DNA from: Lacibacter cauensis
GTDB taxonomy: Bacteria; Bacteroidota; Bacteroidia; Chitinophagales; Chitinophagaceae
NCBI RefSeq assembly: GCF_007830055.1
Contig: NZ_VLLE01000004.1
Span: 401,248 to 465,247, forward strand
Length of the DNA stretch: 64,000 bases
Reading direction: 5' to 3'
Shown here: piece by piece, positions 1 to 9,089 of the stretch
How the letters are laid out: the number at the start of each line of letters is the position of its first letter
Numbering within the stretch: the stretch's first letter is position 1
The notes under the pieces: generated by a model
What the model saw: only the letters and a program-made list of their open reading frames with translations
Database searches by the model: none
Told to the model about the DNA's origin: nothing
Position numbers and translations under genes: made by a program

Positions 1-375
1 AACCATGTGCGTTCATCTGTGTGTATCTGTGAGCAACCAACTTGCCGGCAAAGCGCCGCAATCATTCGTGCCTATCCTGAGCTCTGAGCGAAGTCGAAGA
101 GTCGAATAGCGTGACTTTGTGGTTCAACCATTGCCAGCAAAGCGCCGCAACAATCTGCGTTCATCTGTGTGTATCTGTGAGCAACCAACTTGCCGGCAAA
201 GCGCAGCAACCGTTCGTGCCCATCCTGAGCTCTGAGCGAAGTCGAAGAGTCGAAGAGCGTGCCTTTGTGGTTCAACCATTGCCAGCGCAGCGTCGCAATC
301 AAATCTGTGCTCATCCTCCCAATCTGCGTTATCCGTGAATCTATCCATTGCAAGCGCAGCGCACAAGCAAATCAT
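1..375. repeat. Mosaic repeat region with 148-bp tandem duplication
   Basis: No gene is seen here. Two imperfect tandem copies (about 9-156 and 157-304, period 148 bp) each hold a GCGTTCATCTGTGTGTATCT phrase, two TTGCC...GCAA cores rich in AGCGC, a GAGCGAAGTCGAAGAG phrase (a dispersed motif common in Bacteroidota genomes) and a CTTTGTGGTTCAACC phrase. A further core lies near 349-371. The stretch is just downstream of the last visible gene of the polysaccharide operon. The short reading frames across it are repeat-encoded and are not taken as genes. Confidence 0.85.
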
Positions 376-403
376 AAATCCTACATCCTGTAGCAGACAT
401 CTC

Positions 404-1582
404 TCAACCCTCTTTTCCTTCTTCCACTCCTTTATCTCCTAACCTCTCCTCTATCGCTTCCGCCACCGCTTCCAGTGAAAATTCGGTGATGATCGCCAGT
501 GCTTTCCTTCCCATTTCAACAGTAGTTTGTTTATCGGCAAATGCTTGAAGTGAATGAAGCAACGACAGCTCATCTCCAGATCTGAACACATAACCATTTG
601 CTCCTGCCCGAATAAGATCAGGCGCACAACCGCAGCGGTCACTCACGATGGCAGCACGACCACATGCCATCGCTTCGTTTACCCCCAATCCCCATGTTTC
701 ACTGTTGCTTGGCAGGACAAACACATCACCCATCCGGTACACCCACGGCATTTCGCTCTGGTTACGGAACGGTTGAAACAGGATACGGTTGTCGCCCCTA
801 GCTGCTTGCTTTAAATCATTTTCCTGTTCGCCGTTGCCGGTTAAAAGTAACCGGTAGTGCGCACCTGGTAATTGCTGAAATGCACGAATCAGCAAGTCAA
901 GTTGCTTAAGTGCATAAAATTTACCTGCATATAAAAACACCACAGCGTCTTCGGGTATTGCAAGCCTTCTTCTTTCTTCCTTCGCTTGTTGTTCCATGCG
1001 CTCCGCATCAACCATAAACCGGTTGTTATCAACTGCATGATACGCAGGAATAAGTTGCTCCTCTTTTAATCCATAATGCTGCATGTACGCTTTATTATGG
1101 GTACCCACTACAAACGCAGCATCTACTTTCCGGTAAACAAATCGCAACAGCATATCTTTCAACATCCCTTTTACGCCCTTCCCTTGCTGCAGCAAATGCG
1201 AATCGCCCCGGAAAAAAAGGGCAGGCCGCTTCCCCAGCCGCTGCAACAATAAAAAATGACTCCACACACTCCAGCGATAAACCAACACAGCATCAAATTG
1301 CTCTTCTTTCAAGCGCTGGTACAAGCCTGGATTAACAATCCCCCAAAAACGATTCGAATCGGGCTTACGGGATGTGTTGTTCACAAACACACTTTCATAG
1401 CCTTCCAGCAACGGAATATCCCAGCTTCGTTCAATTCCGAACCGGGCATCATACACCGCCTCTTTCGACTGCTCCCAGGTATAAAACACCTTTACCGCAA
1501 TCCGCTTCCGTTCGCTCAGCAAACGAAACAACGGCGCATTGTACTGGATGGGATGGGTGGTTATGATAGCGAGCTTGTGCAT
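404..1582 (-). CDS. Glycosyltransferase family 4 protein
   Basis: A 392-residue GT-B (GT4-like) glycosyltransferase, expected to move a sugar from a nucleotide donor onto the growing polysaccharide in the cytosol. The N-terminal acceptor domain opens with IITTHPIQYNAPLFRLL. The C-terminal donor domain has a strand-helix start at VFLYAGKFYALKQLDLLI and the E-x7-E region in SETWGLGVNEAMACG, followed by a P-loop-like DRCGCAPDLI. Length is normal for the family and the ATG start fits. It is the most distal gene of the locus in this window, 7 bp after the acyltransferase gene upstream, so it is probably co-transcribed. The sugar and linkage cannot be read from sequence. Confidence 0.9.
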   Translation of the reverse strand: MHKLAIITTHPIQYNAPLFRLLSERKRIAVKVFYTWEQSKEAVYDARFGIERSWDIPLLEGYESVFVNNTSRKPDSNRFWGIVNPGLYQRLKEEQFDAVLVYRWSVWSHFLLLQRLGKRPALFFRGDSHLLQQGKGVKGMLKDMLLRFVYRKVDAAFVVGTHNKAYMQHYGLKEEQLIPAYHAVDNNRFMVDAERMEQQAKEERRRLAIPEDAVVFLYAGKFYALKQLDLLIRAFQQLPGAHYRLLLTGNGEQENDLKQAARGDNRILFQPFRNQSEMPWVYRMGDVFVLPSNSETWGLGVNEAMACGRAAIVSDRCGCAPDLIRAGANGYVFRSGDELSLLHSLQAFADKQTTVEMGRKALAIITEFSLEAVAEAIEERLGDKGVEEGKEG

Positions 1583-1589
1583 AGAACCG

Positions 1590-2684
1590 TTATCCGGCAG
1601 CTTTCACAGTGGAAGGCTGTTTGCCGGAAGAATAAGTGAAAAATTGTTTAAAATATAAAAACCGGTTTTCAAACCAATAGAAACTCATGCTGGCAATGAT
1701 CACCGTCACAACAAACGAGCCCGATGCAACAAAAAAAACGTTTTGAACAGGAACATAATGTTTAAAAAGAAGGAAAACCATTGGGTGATAAACATACAGA
1801 CCATAACTGATTCTTCCGAGGTAGGTCAATAAAGAAGTACGAAGAAAAATACTTAGGTACGAACCGGTTGCTGTCGTTAAAACAACACAAAGCAGAAAGA
1901 AATACAACAACGAAATAAAATTATACTTGGCTACCTGTAACCACGCATTACCGGATTTATTCGTGAGTACCCATAAAACAAGCAATAGCAAAGCAGACAG
2001 AACAAACAACAGGACATAACGTTTAAAATAGGCTGCCTTTAGTTTATTTCGGATTTCCAGTACAGCCACAAGAGCACCCATTGCCAGTTCATCCATTCGG
2101 GTAAATGTGAAATAAAATGTTTCAAATGACTGCTGTACAAAAATGATCCGCAAACAAAATGCAAGGGCAATAAGTAGCATAATAACCGACAGAAGATAAC
2201 GGGGTTGTATAAAATAGATCAACAGTGGCCAGAACAAATAAAAATGCTCTTCCACTCCCAGCGACCAAAAATGATCAGGCCCCGCATGCGCCCAATGAAA
2301 CGTCATCGGGAAACCCTGTAAATAAAACCAGTACCAAAACTGTTCACCCCAATTGATAAAATCCGTTTGTGTTAAAAACGGCACAACGAAATAAAAGAGT
2401 ACCAGGTAGAAATAGTACAACGGAAAGATCCGTACCAGCCGGCGTAGATAAAAAGCAGAAAAGAAGTTGGCAGATGCTCTGGTCGATAGTAAAATACGGG
2501 TAATCAGGAAACCTGATAAAACAAAAAACAACGAAACGCCGGTTTGTCCGAATACCGCAACCTTCGATATAAAATGAACAACCGCAGAACCATCAGTTGC
2601 AGTAATGAAAAAATGAAAAAATAGTACCATCAAAGCAGCAATTGCCCGGATACCATCTAACTCTTTCAGATAAGAAACGTTCAC
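1590..2684 (-). CDS. Acyltransferase 3 family membrane protein (OafA-like)
   Basis: A 364-residue multi-pass membrane protein of the acyltransferase-3 family, which typically moves acetyl groups from the cytosol onto surface glycans. The opening DGIRAIAALMVLFFHFF carries the conserved R and the putative catalytic His. About ten hydrophobic helices follow, and RISYGLYVYHP near the C terminus is characteristic. No periplasmic SGNH domain is fused, so it is a stand-alone transporter-transferase. The start is a GTG; no in-frame ATG lies before the first helix. One of three such genes in the locus. Target sugar unknown. Confidence 0.9.
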   Translation of the reverse strand: MNVSYLKELDGIRAIAALMVLFFHFFITATDGSAVVHFISKVAVFGQTGVSLFFVLSGFLITRILLSTRASANFFSAFYLRRLVRIFPLYYFYLVLFYFVVPFLTQTDFINWGEQFWYWFYLQGFPMTFHWAHAGPDHFWSLGVEEHFYLFWPLLIYFIQPRYLLSVIMLLIALAFCLRIIFVQQSFETFYFTFTRMDELAMGALVAVLEIRNKLKAAYFKRYVLLFVLSALLLLVLWVLTNKSGNAWLQVAKYNFISLLYFFLLCVVLTTATGSYLSIFLRTSLLTYLGRISYGLYVYHPMVFLLFKHYVPVQNVFFVASGSFVVTVIIASMSFYWFENRFLYFKQFFTYSSGKQPSTVKAAG

Positions 2685-2731
2685 AGGTAGATGAAACGGT
2701 TTAATAATTAAAAATAAGCATCTCCCAAAGC

Positions 2732-4000
2732 TTAAGCCATCGCCTTGTCCAGCAAACTGGCAAGTGTACGTGTTACTTCTTTGGCTGAATATTGTGCAAA
2801 TGTTTGCTGATCTACCTCCTCCGGCTTAAACGCATTTCGGAACAATTGAAAACGGGTAAACTGTTCAACAAACCCATGGCTGATCGCCGAAACCGCTGCT
2901 GCTCCATCAAAGGCGAGCACGACACCTGCACGGGATTGTTCAAGTACGGCCACAGCTGTGCTGGCACTGTGCAATACCGCCAGAATCGGCTTCTTACTCA
3001 ACACTCCCTGATAGGTTTTAGAGGGTGTATAATGCGGCTCGGTACTGCCCAATATAAACACAGCATCTGCAGCTTCTAAATGAATCAACACATCCAGGTA
3101 AGGAATCCGTTTCGGATACTCAAATACCACCGTTTGCCACAAGCCATAATGCTCGGCCAATGCCTTAATGTTATACCCCTGCGGATCATTCGGTGTTTTA
3201 CCCGTACCGATAAAATGAAACGCCACCTGCTCAAACAAGTCCCGATGGGCAGCAATGGCTTTGAAAATTTCTTCCAATGGTCCGTATGCCTTCGGCAACA
3301 TAGCACCGGCATACACAAATTGTAATTTGCTGTTGGCTTCAAACAAATAAGGCTTCAGCTGCAATTGCTTTAATCCGCTGTGATCAGCCGCTTCGCCGCC
3401 ATAAGGCATCGCACCGGTTACACAACGTTGTAAATGCGGATTCCGGTCAAGTACCCCTTTGTAATACCCTTCGGCCACACCGGTGATCAACGAAGCAGAC
3501 TTCACCGCTTTCGGCTCCAGCCATTTGGCCAGCTTGGTGCTGAACCAGTGACGGGAAAAAACCCGATCCGAGCCGGGAAACACATGCACCCACGGATCAA
3601 TATAATCAATACCATACCGCACCCCCGTTTTACGCTGCAGGTAAGGACCAATCAGCGATACATAAAATGAAGGAATAGGTATGTAAACAAAAGCGATTTT
3701 TTCTTTTTGCACAAGCGCCAAAGCCTTTTTCCGCAGCTGAAAAAAAGCACGCAAACCAATATCGCCAATCAGTCTTGGTCGGGTTACAGGATAAGCCCGC
3801 ACTTTTTCAATACGCTGCCCTGCCGGCAACAGCTTGTGCAGGTTCCAATCCAATTCCTCTTCGTAAAAATCTTCGTGTACGGTAAGGATGATTGGCTCCC
3901 AGCCAAACGCAGGCAAATGCTGCGCAAACAATCGGCTGCGATGCACCGCTGCCAGGTTGCTGGGCGGATAATGCGGTGTGATGATGAGAATTTTTTTCAC
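2732..4000 (-). CDS. Glycosyltransferase, GT4-like
   Basis: A 422-residue GT-B-type glycosyltransferase. The N terminus IITPHYPPSNLAAVHRSRLF matches the glycine-poor first loop of GT4 enzymes that read their acceptor there, and the C-terminal half has the strand LQFVYAGAMLPKAYGPLEEI that opens the donor domain. A classical E-x7-E is not obvious; the site may be the ILGSTEPHYTPSKTYQGVLS stretch, where Lys/Tyr precede a helix. The start is GTG (no ATG upstream in frame). It ends 47 bp before the acyltransferase gene and begins 6 bp after the next glycosyltransferase, consistent with one operon. Substrate unknown. Confidence 0.85.
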   Translation of the reverse strand: MKKILIITPHYPPSNLAAVHRSRLFAQHLPAFGWEPIILTVHEDFYEEELDWNLHKLLPAGQRIEKVRAYPVTRPRLIGDIGLRAFFQLRKKALALVQKEKIAFVYIPIPSFYVSLIGPYLQRKTGVRYGIDYIDPWVHVFPGSDRVFSRHWFSTKLAKWLEPKAVKSASLITGVAEGYYKGVLDRNPHLQRCVTGAMPYGGEAADHSGLKQLQLKPYLFEANSKLQFVYAGAMLPKAYGPLEEIFKAIAAHRDLFEQVAFHFIGTGKTPNDPQGYNIKALAEHYGLWQTVVFEYPKRIPYLDVLIHLEAADAVFILGSTEPHYTPSKTYQGVLSKKPILAVLHSASTAVAVLEQSRAGVVLAFDGAAAVSAISHGFVEQFTRFQLFRNAFKPEEVDQQTFAQYSAKEVTRTLASLLDKAMA

Positions 4001-4006
4001 AAAAAA

Positions 4007-5227
4007 CTATAAATCAGAAACCAGCTTCAGTAACTGTTGTTGCTCGGCCTCCCAGTTGAAAAATGTTTTACCTAATAATAAAGCTGTTGCCCGCTGTCTG
4101 TTTAAAAGTTGTCGGTCTTGTGCATATCGTTGCAGGATTACAGCAAGCTCCTCTGCATTATCATGCGGATAGATAGTGCCTGTTTCCGGATAGCTTTTAT
4201 AAAAAAGTGTTTGTGCTTCGGTATTTGAAAACAGAATGGCATTACCTGCCAATAAATACAAAAAGATTTTATTGGTTAAACAGATTTCACGGTTAACCAC
4301 ATGCGGTATCTCGCAGGCCAGGCCAAGATCATGTGCGGCTGCAATGGAAGGAATGGATTCTTCAGCGACTGCAGGCATAAATAAAAGTTGATCTTCGGCT
4401 AATCCTTTTTCGTTTGCAAAAGAAACAAAATAGGCTTTGATATCTTCGGAACAATTACCTAATAAAGTGAGAGAGATATTTTTCTGTCCGGTCTTTCCAA
4501 TCGCTTCAATAATTGTTTCAAGACCTCTTTTTTTCCCTACAAACTGCGAAAACCAAAATAGTTTTAATCGGGTAGTGTCATGCAAACGCAATGCGGATTG
4601 CAGGTAACGGATCGAAAAACAATTATTAATGGTTGTAAACTTCACTGAAGGATATAATTGAGCATAAGCTGCGGTAATAAGCGGGCTGGCAGTTGTTGCA
4701 TGATGAAGCAGGGAACTATATTGGTCTTCCACAATCTTCGTTTTGATCCAATGTAGTGAACCCTCCTGATCCTCCCCTCTGTGAAAATCCTCAAAATCAA
4801 ATATTGCAGGCACACGATGCATATGCGCTGCATCAACAACCGCCGGTAAAGCACTTAAATTGTGTCCGGCATAAACATCACCCTTGATACGCTTTGCAGC
4901 AGAAATTAATTCCTGTGTAAATAAAGACATGGAGCGTACTGCTGTAAATGCATTATGGATGCCTGCACGAAAAAGGTATTGATAAAATTTTTGACGCAAT
5001 CGTGCAAATACATACAAGGCTTTCTGTTCGGTGGAATGATACCCTGCACGAACCCATTTAATGGATGCGTATTTTTTAAATAAAGCCCTGTCATAAGCAT
5101 CAGCCCAAGGTGATAAAGGACAATAAACAACGGTTACGGCATACCCTGCCTCAGAATAAGTAACAGCCTCCTTCACCAAACGGGGATTGGCAGAAGGTTG
5201 ACCGGAAGAAACTAAAACAATATGCAT
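4007..5227 (-). CDS. Glycosyltransferase, GT4-like
   Basis: A 406-residue GT-B-like protein. The N-terminal VLVSSGQPSANPRLVKEAV is the nucleotide-sugar-transferase opening often seen in Bacteroidota polysaccharide loci. IFDFEDFHRGED, near residue 155, is a conserved segment of this subgroup, and the second domain begins at LKLFWFSQFVGKKRGLETII. The usual E-x7-E is weak (EIPHVVNREICLTNKIFLYL), so catalytic assignment rests on fold and context. ATG start, 6 bp from the neighbour downstream, 21 bp from the one upstream. Donor and acceptor unknown. Confidence 0.8.
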   Translation of the reverse strand: MHIVLVSSGQPSANPRLVKEAVTYSEAGYAVTVVYCPLSPWADAYDRALFKKYASIKWVRAGYHSTEQKALYVFARLRQKFYQYLFRAGIHNAFTAVRSMSLFTQELISAAKRIKGDVYAGHNLSALPAVVDAAHMHRVPAIFDFEDFHRGEDQEGSLHWIKTKIVEDQYSSLLHHATTASPLITAAYAQLYPSVKFTTINNCFSIRYLQSALRLHDTTRLKLFWFSQFVGKKRGLETIIEAIGKTGQKNISLTLLGNCSEDIKAYFVSFANEKGLAEDQLLFMPAVAEESIPSIAAAHDLGLACEIPHVVNREICLTNKIFLYLLAGNAILFSNTEAQTLFYKSYPETGTIYPHDNAEELAVILQRYAQDRQLLNRQRATALLLGKTFFNWEAEQQQLLKLVSDL

Positions 5228-5248
5228 GAAAAATAAACGACCCGGATA

Positions 5249-6013
5249 TTAAAACCGCTTACGAAAAGCCAGTTTGTTATAGAGTAATTCAACGTAAGGA
5301 ATAAACCGGCAGTTAATCAAATGGATGACATAAGCCTGTTGCATCCGCTTTCTGTTGCGATGAAAAGGAATCATCAGCGTAAAATAGTAGCGCAGTCGAT
5401 ACATTGTTGAACGTACCCATTTTTTTCGGTTTGCATTCAGCCAGTATTCCGGTACCAGTGAATAATTGTAACGGGTATCCAGTTCCTCGACAATACCCTT
5501 TGAAAAAGCAAGCTCATTAATAGCTCCCTGATCGAATGGTCCCCATACCTCGAAACCATCGGTTGTAAGATGAATTCCCTTTGCAACATGTTTTTCAAAA
5601 ACTTCTTCAAACAGAGAACAATGATTTTTACCAAAAAGTAAAAAGCCGGTATTGCCATTAAAGCGGATATAAGGAGCTGTGGTATGTCCCTGGTTTGCAT
5701 CCCTCGCCATAAAAAAACTGTCATCTGTTGTTGCAGGTAATGCAGGAGCAAATTTTGAAACAAGAATATCATCATCTGCGATGAGGTATGTATCGTAACC
5801 TGGAAAATATCTCGTCACTAAACATTTATTAAAATGTGGAGGACGTTCATACCCATACTTTTTCAAAAGATCTTCTTTCAATAGTACACACTTATATCCA
5901 TGCCGCTTGCACCAGTGTTCAAAACGGGGCCAGGTAATATCCGTAAGCCTGCTGCGTTCACCAACCGATACCATCACACATAGAGTATTTCTTATTGCAT
6001 TATTTTTCATCAT
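5249..6013 (-). CDS. Putative GT-A-fold glycosyltransferase
   Basis: About 254 residues. The sequence YLIADDDILVSKFAP near residue 80 has the hydrophobic strand followed by a DDD metal-binding motif expected of GT-A nucleotide-sugar transferases, and GNTGFLLFGKN plus DQGAINELAF further on resemble the second half of GT8/GT34-type folds. No membrane helix or signal peptide. The reading frame extends 9 bp further to a TTG, but the tandem ATG-ATG beginning MMKNNAIRN is the better start, leaving a 13-bp gap to the FkbM gene. Family not firmly recognised; function inferred from the DDD motif and the position between sugar-modifying genes. Confidence 0.65.
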   Translation of the reverse strand: MMKNNAIRNTLCVMVSVGERSRLTDITWPRFEHWCKRHGYKCVLLKEDLLKKYGYERPPHFNKCLVTRYFPGYDTYLIADDDILVSKFAPALPATTDDSFFMARDANQGHTTAPYIRFNGNTGFLLFGKNHCSLFEEVFEKHVAKGIHLTTDGFEVWGPFDQGAINELAFSKGIVEELDTRYNYSLVPEYWLNANRKKWVRSTMYRLRYYFTLMIPFHRNRKRMQQAYVIHLINCRFIPYVELLYNKLAFRKRF

Positions 6014-6026
6014 TGATGCCAATCAA

Positions 6027-6740
6027 TTAATCCCAATTCCTGTTTGTTACAAACTGTGAATCTTTTTTTGCAAATAATAGATCAATTTGATATAAAGCAT
6101 TGTCATAAGGCCGTCTCATCAGTTCGGCAATGTCATACGCCTGAAAATTATGTTTATCCATAAAAGTAAGTACCTCTAATAGGATCGGCTCATCAAACAG
6201 ATTTAAAACCGTAACTTCTAAAAGGCAAAACTCTGCATGTTTCAATGACTTTTCTGCACCGGCTAAAACCATCAACTCAAATCCTTGCACATCCAGTTTT
6301 ATAAAATCAGGAAAAGGCAATTGTTTTCTTTCCAGCAAAGCATCCAACGATTCGCTCACACGACCATTTTCACTGCTATCAGATGACAAAACAACATGAC
6401 TCGCTGTTTCGTTTTCAATGAAATTCAGCATTCTGCCGTCTTCATCCGATAACAAACAATGATGAAGTAAAACATCGGGATATTCTCTTGTAATAGCGGT
6501 AAGAACAGCAGATTTGGATTCCTGAGCTTCAATCATGATAATTTTTGCCGAAGGAAAAACTTCTTTAAAAGTAAGTGTCCACTTCCCTTCATAAGCACCG
6601 CCATCAATGACGAACGTTGGACGATACCCTCTTTGTTTCAACATCTGTAAACAACCATGCAGCCCCGGTACACCGAGCTTCTCTTTAATCGAACGCTTTC
6701 TTTTTGAGCTTAAGAAAAATTTCAGAATAGTGCTGATCAT
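6027..6740 (-). CDS. FkbM family methyltransferase
   Basis: A 237-residue SAM-dependent methyltransferase of the FkbM family, often acting on hydroxyls of sugars in polysaccharide loci. Motif I is FVIDGGAYEGKWTLTF (about residue 42), the acidic ribose-binding residue follows in IIMIEAQESK, and the family signature DFIKLDVQGFELMVLAGAEK sits near residue 142. Length is typical for a free-standing domain. ATG start; 13 bp after the GT4 gene upstream. It probably caps or decorates a sugar with an O-methyl group; the exact target is not deducible. Confidence 0.9.
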   Translation of the reverse strand: MISTILKFFLSSKRKRSIKEKLGVPGLHGCLQMLKQRGYRPTFVIDGGAYEGKWTLTFKEVFPSAKIIMIEAQESKSAVLTAITREYPDVLLHHCLLSDEDGRMLNFIENETASHVVLSSDSSENGRVSESLDALLERKQLPFPDFIKLDVQGFELMVLAGAEKSLKHAEFCLLEVTVLNLFDEPILLEVLTFMDKHNFQAYDIAELMRRPYDNALYQIDLLFAKKDSQFVTNRNWD

Positions 6741-6753
6741 ATGTTTCAGATGT

Positions 6754-7770
6754 TTATAACCTTAGATAATGCGCTGCCACCATCGGTACATCAAACTGTG
6801 CTTCTGCAACAGTCCTGCACCGCAGCCTGTTAATTGAACCAACTTTTTCAACAGCTGCAATCATCTCTTCTTTATTCTTAACAACAAATCCGGTTACGCC
6901 CTCCTGAACAACTTCGGGCACCGATCCGCTGCCAAACCCGATCACGGGTGTGCCGCAGGCCATGGCTTCGGTCATCACCATGCCAAATGGTTCGTTCCAT
7001 TCGATGGGAAACAGCAATGCTTTCGCCTGGCCTAAATAATGATTCTTCTGTTCATCATTCACCGCACCCACATATTGTATTTGTGCACCATCAATCAATG
7101 GCTCAATCTCCTGTTCAAAGTAAGCACGTTCATCAGCCAGCGGCGATACATTGCCGGCTAGGAGCAAACGATGCCCCGTTGCTTTCGCAACAGCAATGGC
7201 CGTATGCGCTCCTTTGATCCGTTCAATACGCCCCAAAAACATCAGCGGCGCATCAGCAGCTACGGTAGGCTGTACAGTATATTGCTGAAAGGGAATAGCA
7301 TTGTAAACGGCTTCCCAACGTCCGCCTGCATCAACACGGCTGATCAGATCTTTACTGCAACCGGTATACACCAGGTTCCGGTTGGGCAGCTTGTTGATGA
7401 GCTGAATATTACGGCTGCTGATCTCACGGCCGTAGGTCATGATCTTTTTGATCGGGTGATTCAGGAGCGGTAATAGGTAAGCCAAGCGGCCGAAATTATG
7501 CACCAGGTCAAACGTATTTCTGTTCTGCCATAAAAACTTCCAGGCAGTAGGTATGGCCATACGTGCATCCCATTTCTTTGGTGGAAATCCTTCTTTACCG
7601 AAAGGATGAACAGTACATCCTTCCACCACCGATCCGCTGGTAACAAGCAAATGCACTTCGTGCCCTAAACGGGCATACTCTTTCGCAAACATGTACACCA
7701 AACGTTCATGACCGCCATATCCTTTCGGAGGCACCAGAATACCCGGGTCCATTACAAGTAATATTCTCAT
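6754..7770 (-). CDS. Glycosyltransferase family 4 protein
   Basis: A 338-residue GT4 enzyme with all the hallmarks: a glycine-rich acceptor loop VPPKGYGGHERLVYMFAKE at residues 13-31, donor domain opening PLMFLGRIERIKGAHTAI, and the E-x7-E retaining-transferase site in EPFGMVMTEAMACGTPVIG, followed by GSGSVPEVVQEGVTGFVV. Slightly shorter than the usual 350-400 residues but complete. The ATG overlaps the stop of the upstream acyltransferase gene by 4 bp, which suggests translational coupling. Confidence 0.92.
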   Translation of the reverse strand: MRILLVMDPGILVPPKGYGGHERLVYMFAKEYARLGHEVHLLVTSGSVVEGCTVHPFGKEGFPPKKWDARMAIPTAWKFLWQNRNTFDLVHNFGRLAYLLPLLNHPIKKIMTYGREISSRNIQLINKLPNRNLVYTGCSKDLISRVDAGGRWEAVYNAIPFQQYTVQPTVAADAPLMFLGRIERIKGAHTAIAVAKATGHRLLLAGNVSPLADERAYFEQEIEPLIDGAQIQYVGAVNDEQKNHYLGQAKALLFPIEWNEPFGMVMTEAMACGTPVIGFGSGSVPEVVQEGVTGFVVKNKEEMIAAVEKVGSINRLRCRTVAEAQFDVPMVAAHYLRL

Positions 7771-8816
7771 ATACTTATTGACTTAGAAAAACGATTACGT
7801 AAAAAAATACGGCTGGGCTTCTCAATCAGCTCATAACAAACAGCCGATACCAGCAACAACACCAGTAAATAGAAATAAAAAAAACTCGTGGCAGATAAAC
7901 TGGCTTTCAATCCAAAAGTTTGCGTAAGCAACCGGTAAACAGGCACCTGCAGTATATAAAGTCCATAACTGATTTCCCCAAGATAAACAGGCACCCGTTT
8001 GCAAAATCCGTTAAACAATTGATGCCGGTTGAGTGACACAATAAAAATAAACAACAAAAAAACCGGTGCCGGCAACCCGTCATGATACACCTGGCTGAAA
8101 ACCACATTACCGGTAAACATCAAAAACAACAACAGCAAAGCGCTCACAAGAAAAATGCGTTCAAGCAAGGCTTGATGGGCCATCACCCATGCCTGTTTTT
8201 CTTTATACAGCATACCACCCAAAATACCCACTACAAACGTGCTTAAATGAAACAATGGATGATAGAGTACCCAGGCTTCTTTTTGTTGTGCAAACACAAT
8301 AAACAATGTTTGCATCACAACCCAGAACAAACCCACCACAAGAACCCGATGTTTAAAACGCAGCAACTGTAATCCTTTAAACAAAAAGGGAAACAACAGG
8401 TAGAAAAAGATTTCGACCGATAACGACCAGCCGGGATAATTATACACCAGTGCATATTTCTCCGTCCATGACTGCACTAAGAAAACGGAAAGTACTACCC
8501 GGTGAAAATCCAATTCAAACTCAAACGGTCGTAGACTGCGTATCAGAGCCAATGTAGCCAGCAGTGCAAACAAATACAGTGGATAGATGCGTGCAAAGCG
8601 GTTAAAATAAAACTGCTTCAGATCGATCTTATCTTTTGCATTGATGGCTAAAATAAAACCCGACAATACAAAGAAATAACTCACCAGCACATTCAGGAAA
8701 ACCGTAAACCGATCAATACCGGTTACAGTAAAAGGAAACACATCCTTGTTGAAATGAAAAACAACAATGGCGATCGCCGCCACAAACCGGGTAAACGTCA
8801 GCTGCTCAATCTTCAT
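7767..8816 (-). CDS. Acyltransferase 3 family membrane protein
   Basis: A 349-residue multi-pass O-acyltransferase of the acyltransferase-3 family. The start MKIEQLTFTRFVAAIAIVVF leads into the conserved His of FHFNKDVFPF. SYFFVLSGFILAI and YGLYILQVPVYRLL are family motifs, and around ten hydrophobic helices span the length. The frame opens with a TTG 3 bp upstream, but the adjacent ATG is preferred. It is the first gene after the repeat patch at 8.87-9.07 kb in transcription order, so it may begin a sub-block of the operon. Probably acetylates an exported glycan; target unknown. Confidence 0.9.
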   Translation of the reverse strand: MKIEQLTFTRFVAAIAIVVFHFNKDVFPFTVTGIDRFTVFLNVLVSYFFVLSGFILAINAKDKIDLKQFYFNRFARIYPLYLFALLATLALIRSLRPFEFELDFHRVVLSVFLVQSWTEKYALVYNYPGWSLSVEIFFYLLFPFLFKGLQLLRFKHRVLVVGLFWVVMQTLFIVFAQQKEAWVLYHPLFHLSTFVVGILGGMLYKEKQAWVMAHQALLERIFLVSALLLLFLMFTGNVVFSQVYHDGLPAPVFLLFIFIVSLNRHQLFNGFCKRVPVYLGEISYGLYILQVPVYRLLTQTFGLKASLSATSFFYFYLLVLLLVSAVCYELIEKPSRIFLRNRFSKSISI

Positions 8817-8865
8817 CAATCCTTCACCATCTTAAATTCCATCAAATCAAATGTATTCTAATCAA

Positions 8866-9070
8866 CCATTGCCAGCGCAGCGCCGCAATCCTCTTTTACT
8901 TCTTCTCCTTCTTTACTCCTATCAATTCTTCTTCATGAACCTCTGCGCCTTTGTGTCTCTGTGGTTCAATCATTGCAAGCGTAGCGCCGCAATCAAATCT
9001 GTGTTCATCCATCCCATCTGTGTCATCCGTGATTCTATTTCTTCATTGCCAGCGCAGCGCCGCAATCCTC
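8866..9070. repeat. Intergenic repeat patch, three TTGC-GCAA cores
   Basis: Cores of the TTGCCAGCGCAGCGCCGCAA type lie at 8869-8888, 8973-8992 and 9046-9065. The first and last are each followed by the same CTCTTTTACTTCTT phrase, so part of the patch is a direct duplication about 177 bp apart. Between them are CTTTGTGTCTCTGTGGTTCAA and ATCTGTGTTCATCC phrases, as elsewhere in the locus. No gene is seen. Confidence 0.85.
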
Positions 9071-9089
9071 TTTTACTTCTTTCCCTCCT

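Noticed and set aside
1590-2684. Wzy polymerase or Wzx flippase
   Set aside because: All multi-pass proteins in the locus carry acyltransferase-3 signatures (conserved His after D-G-I-R or D-F-L-R) or ABC-permease signatures, not those of Wzx or Wzy.
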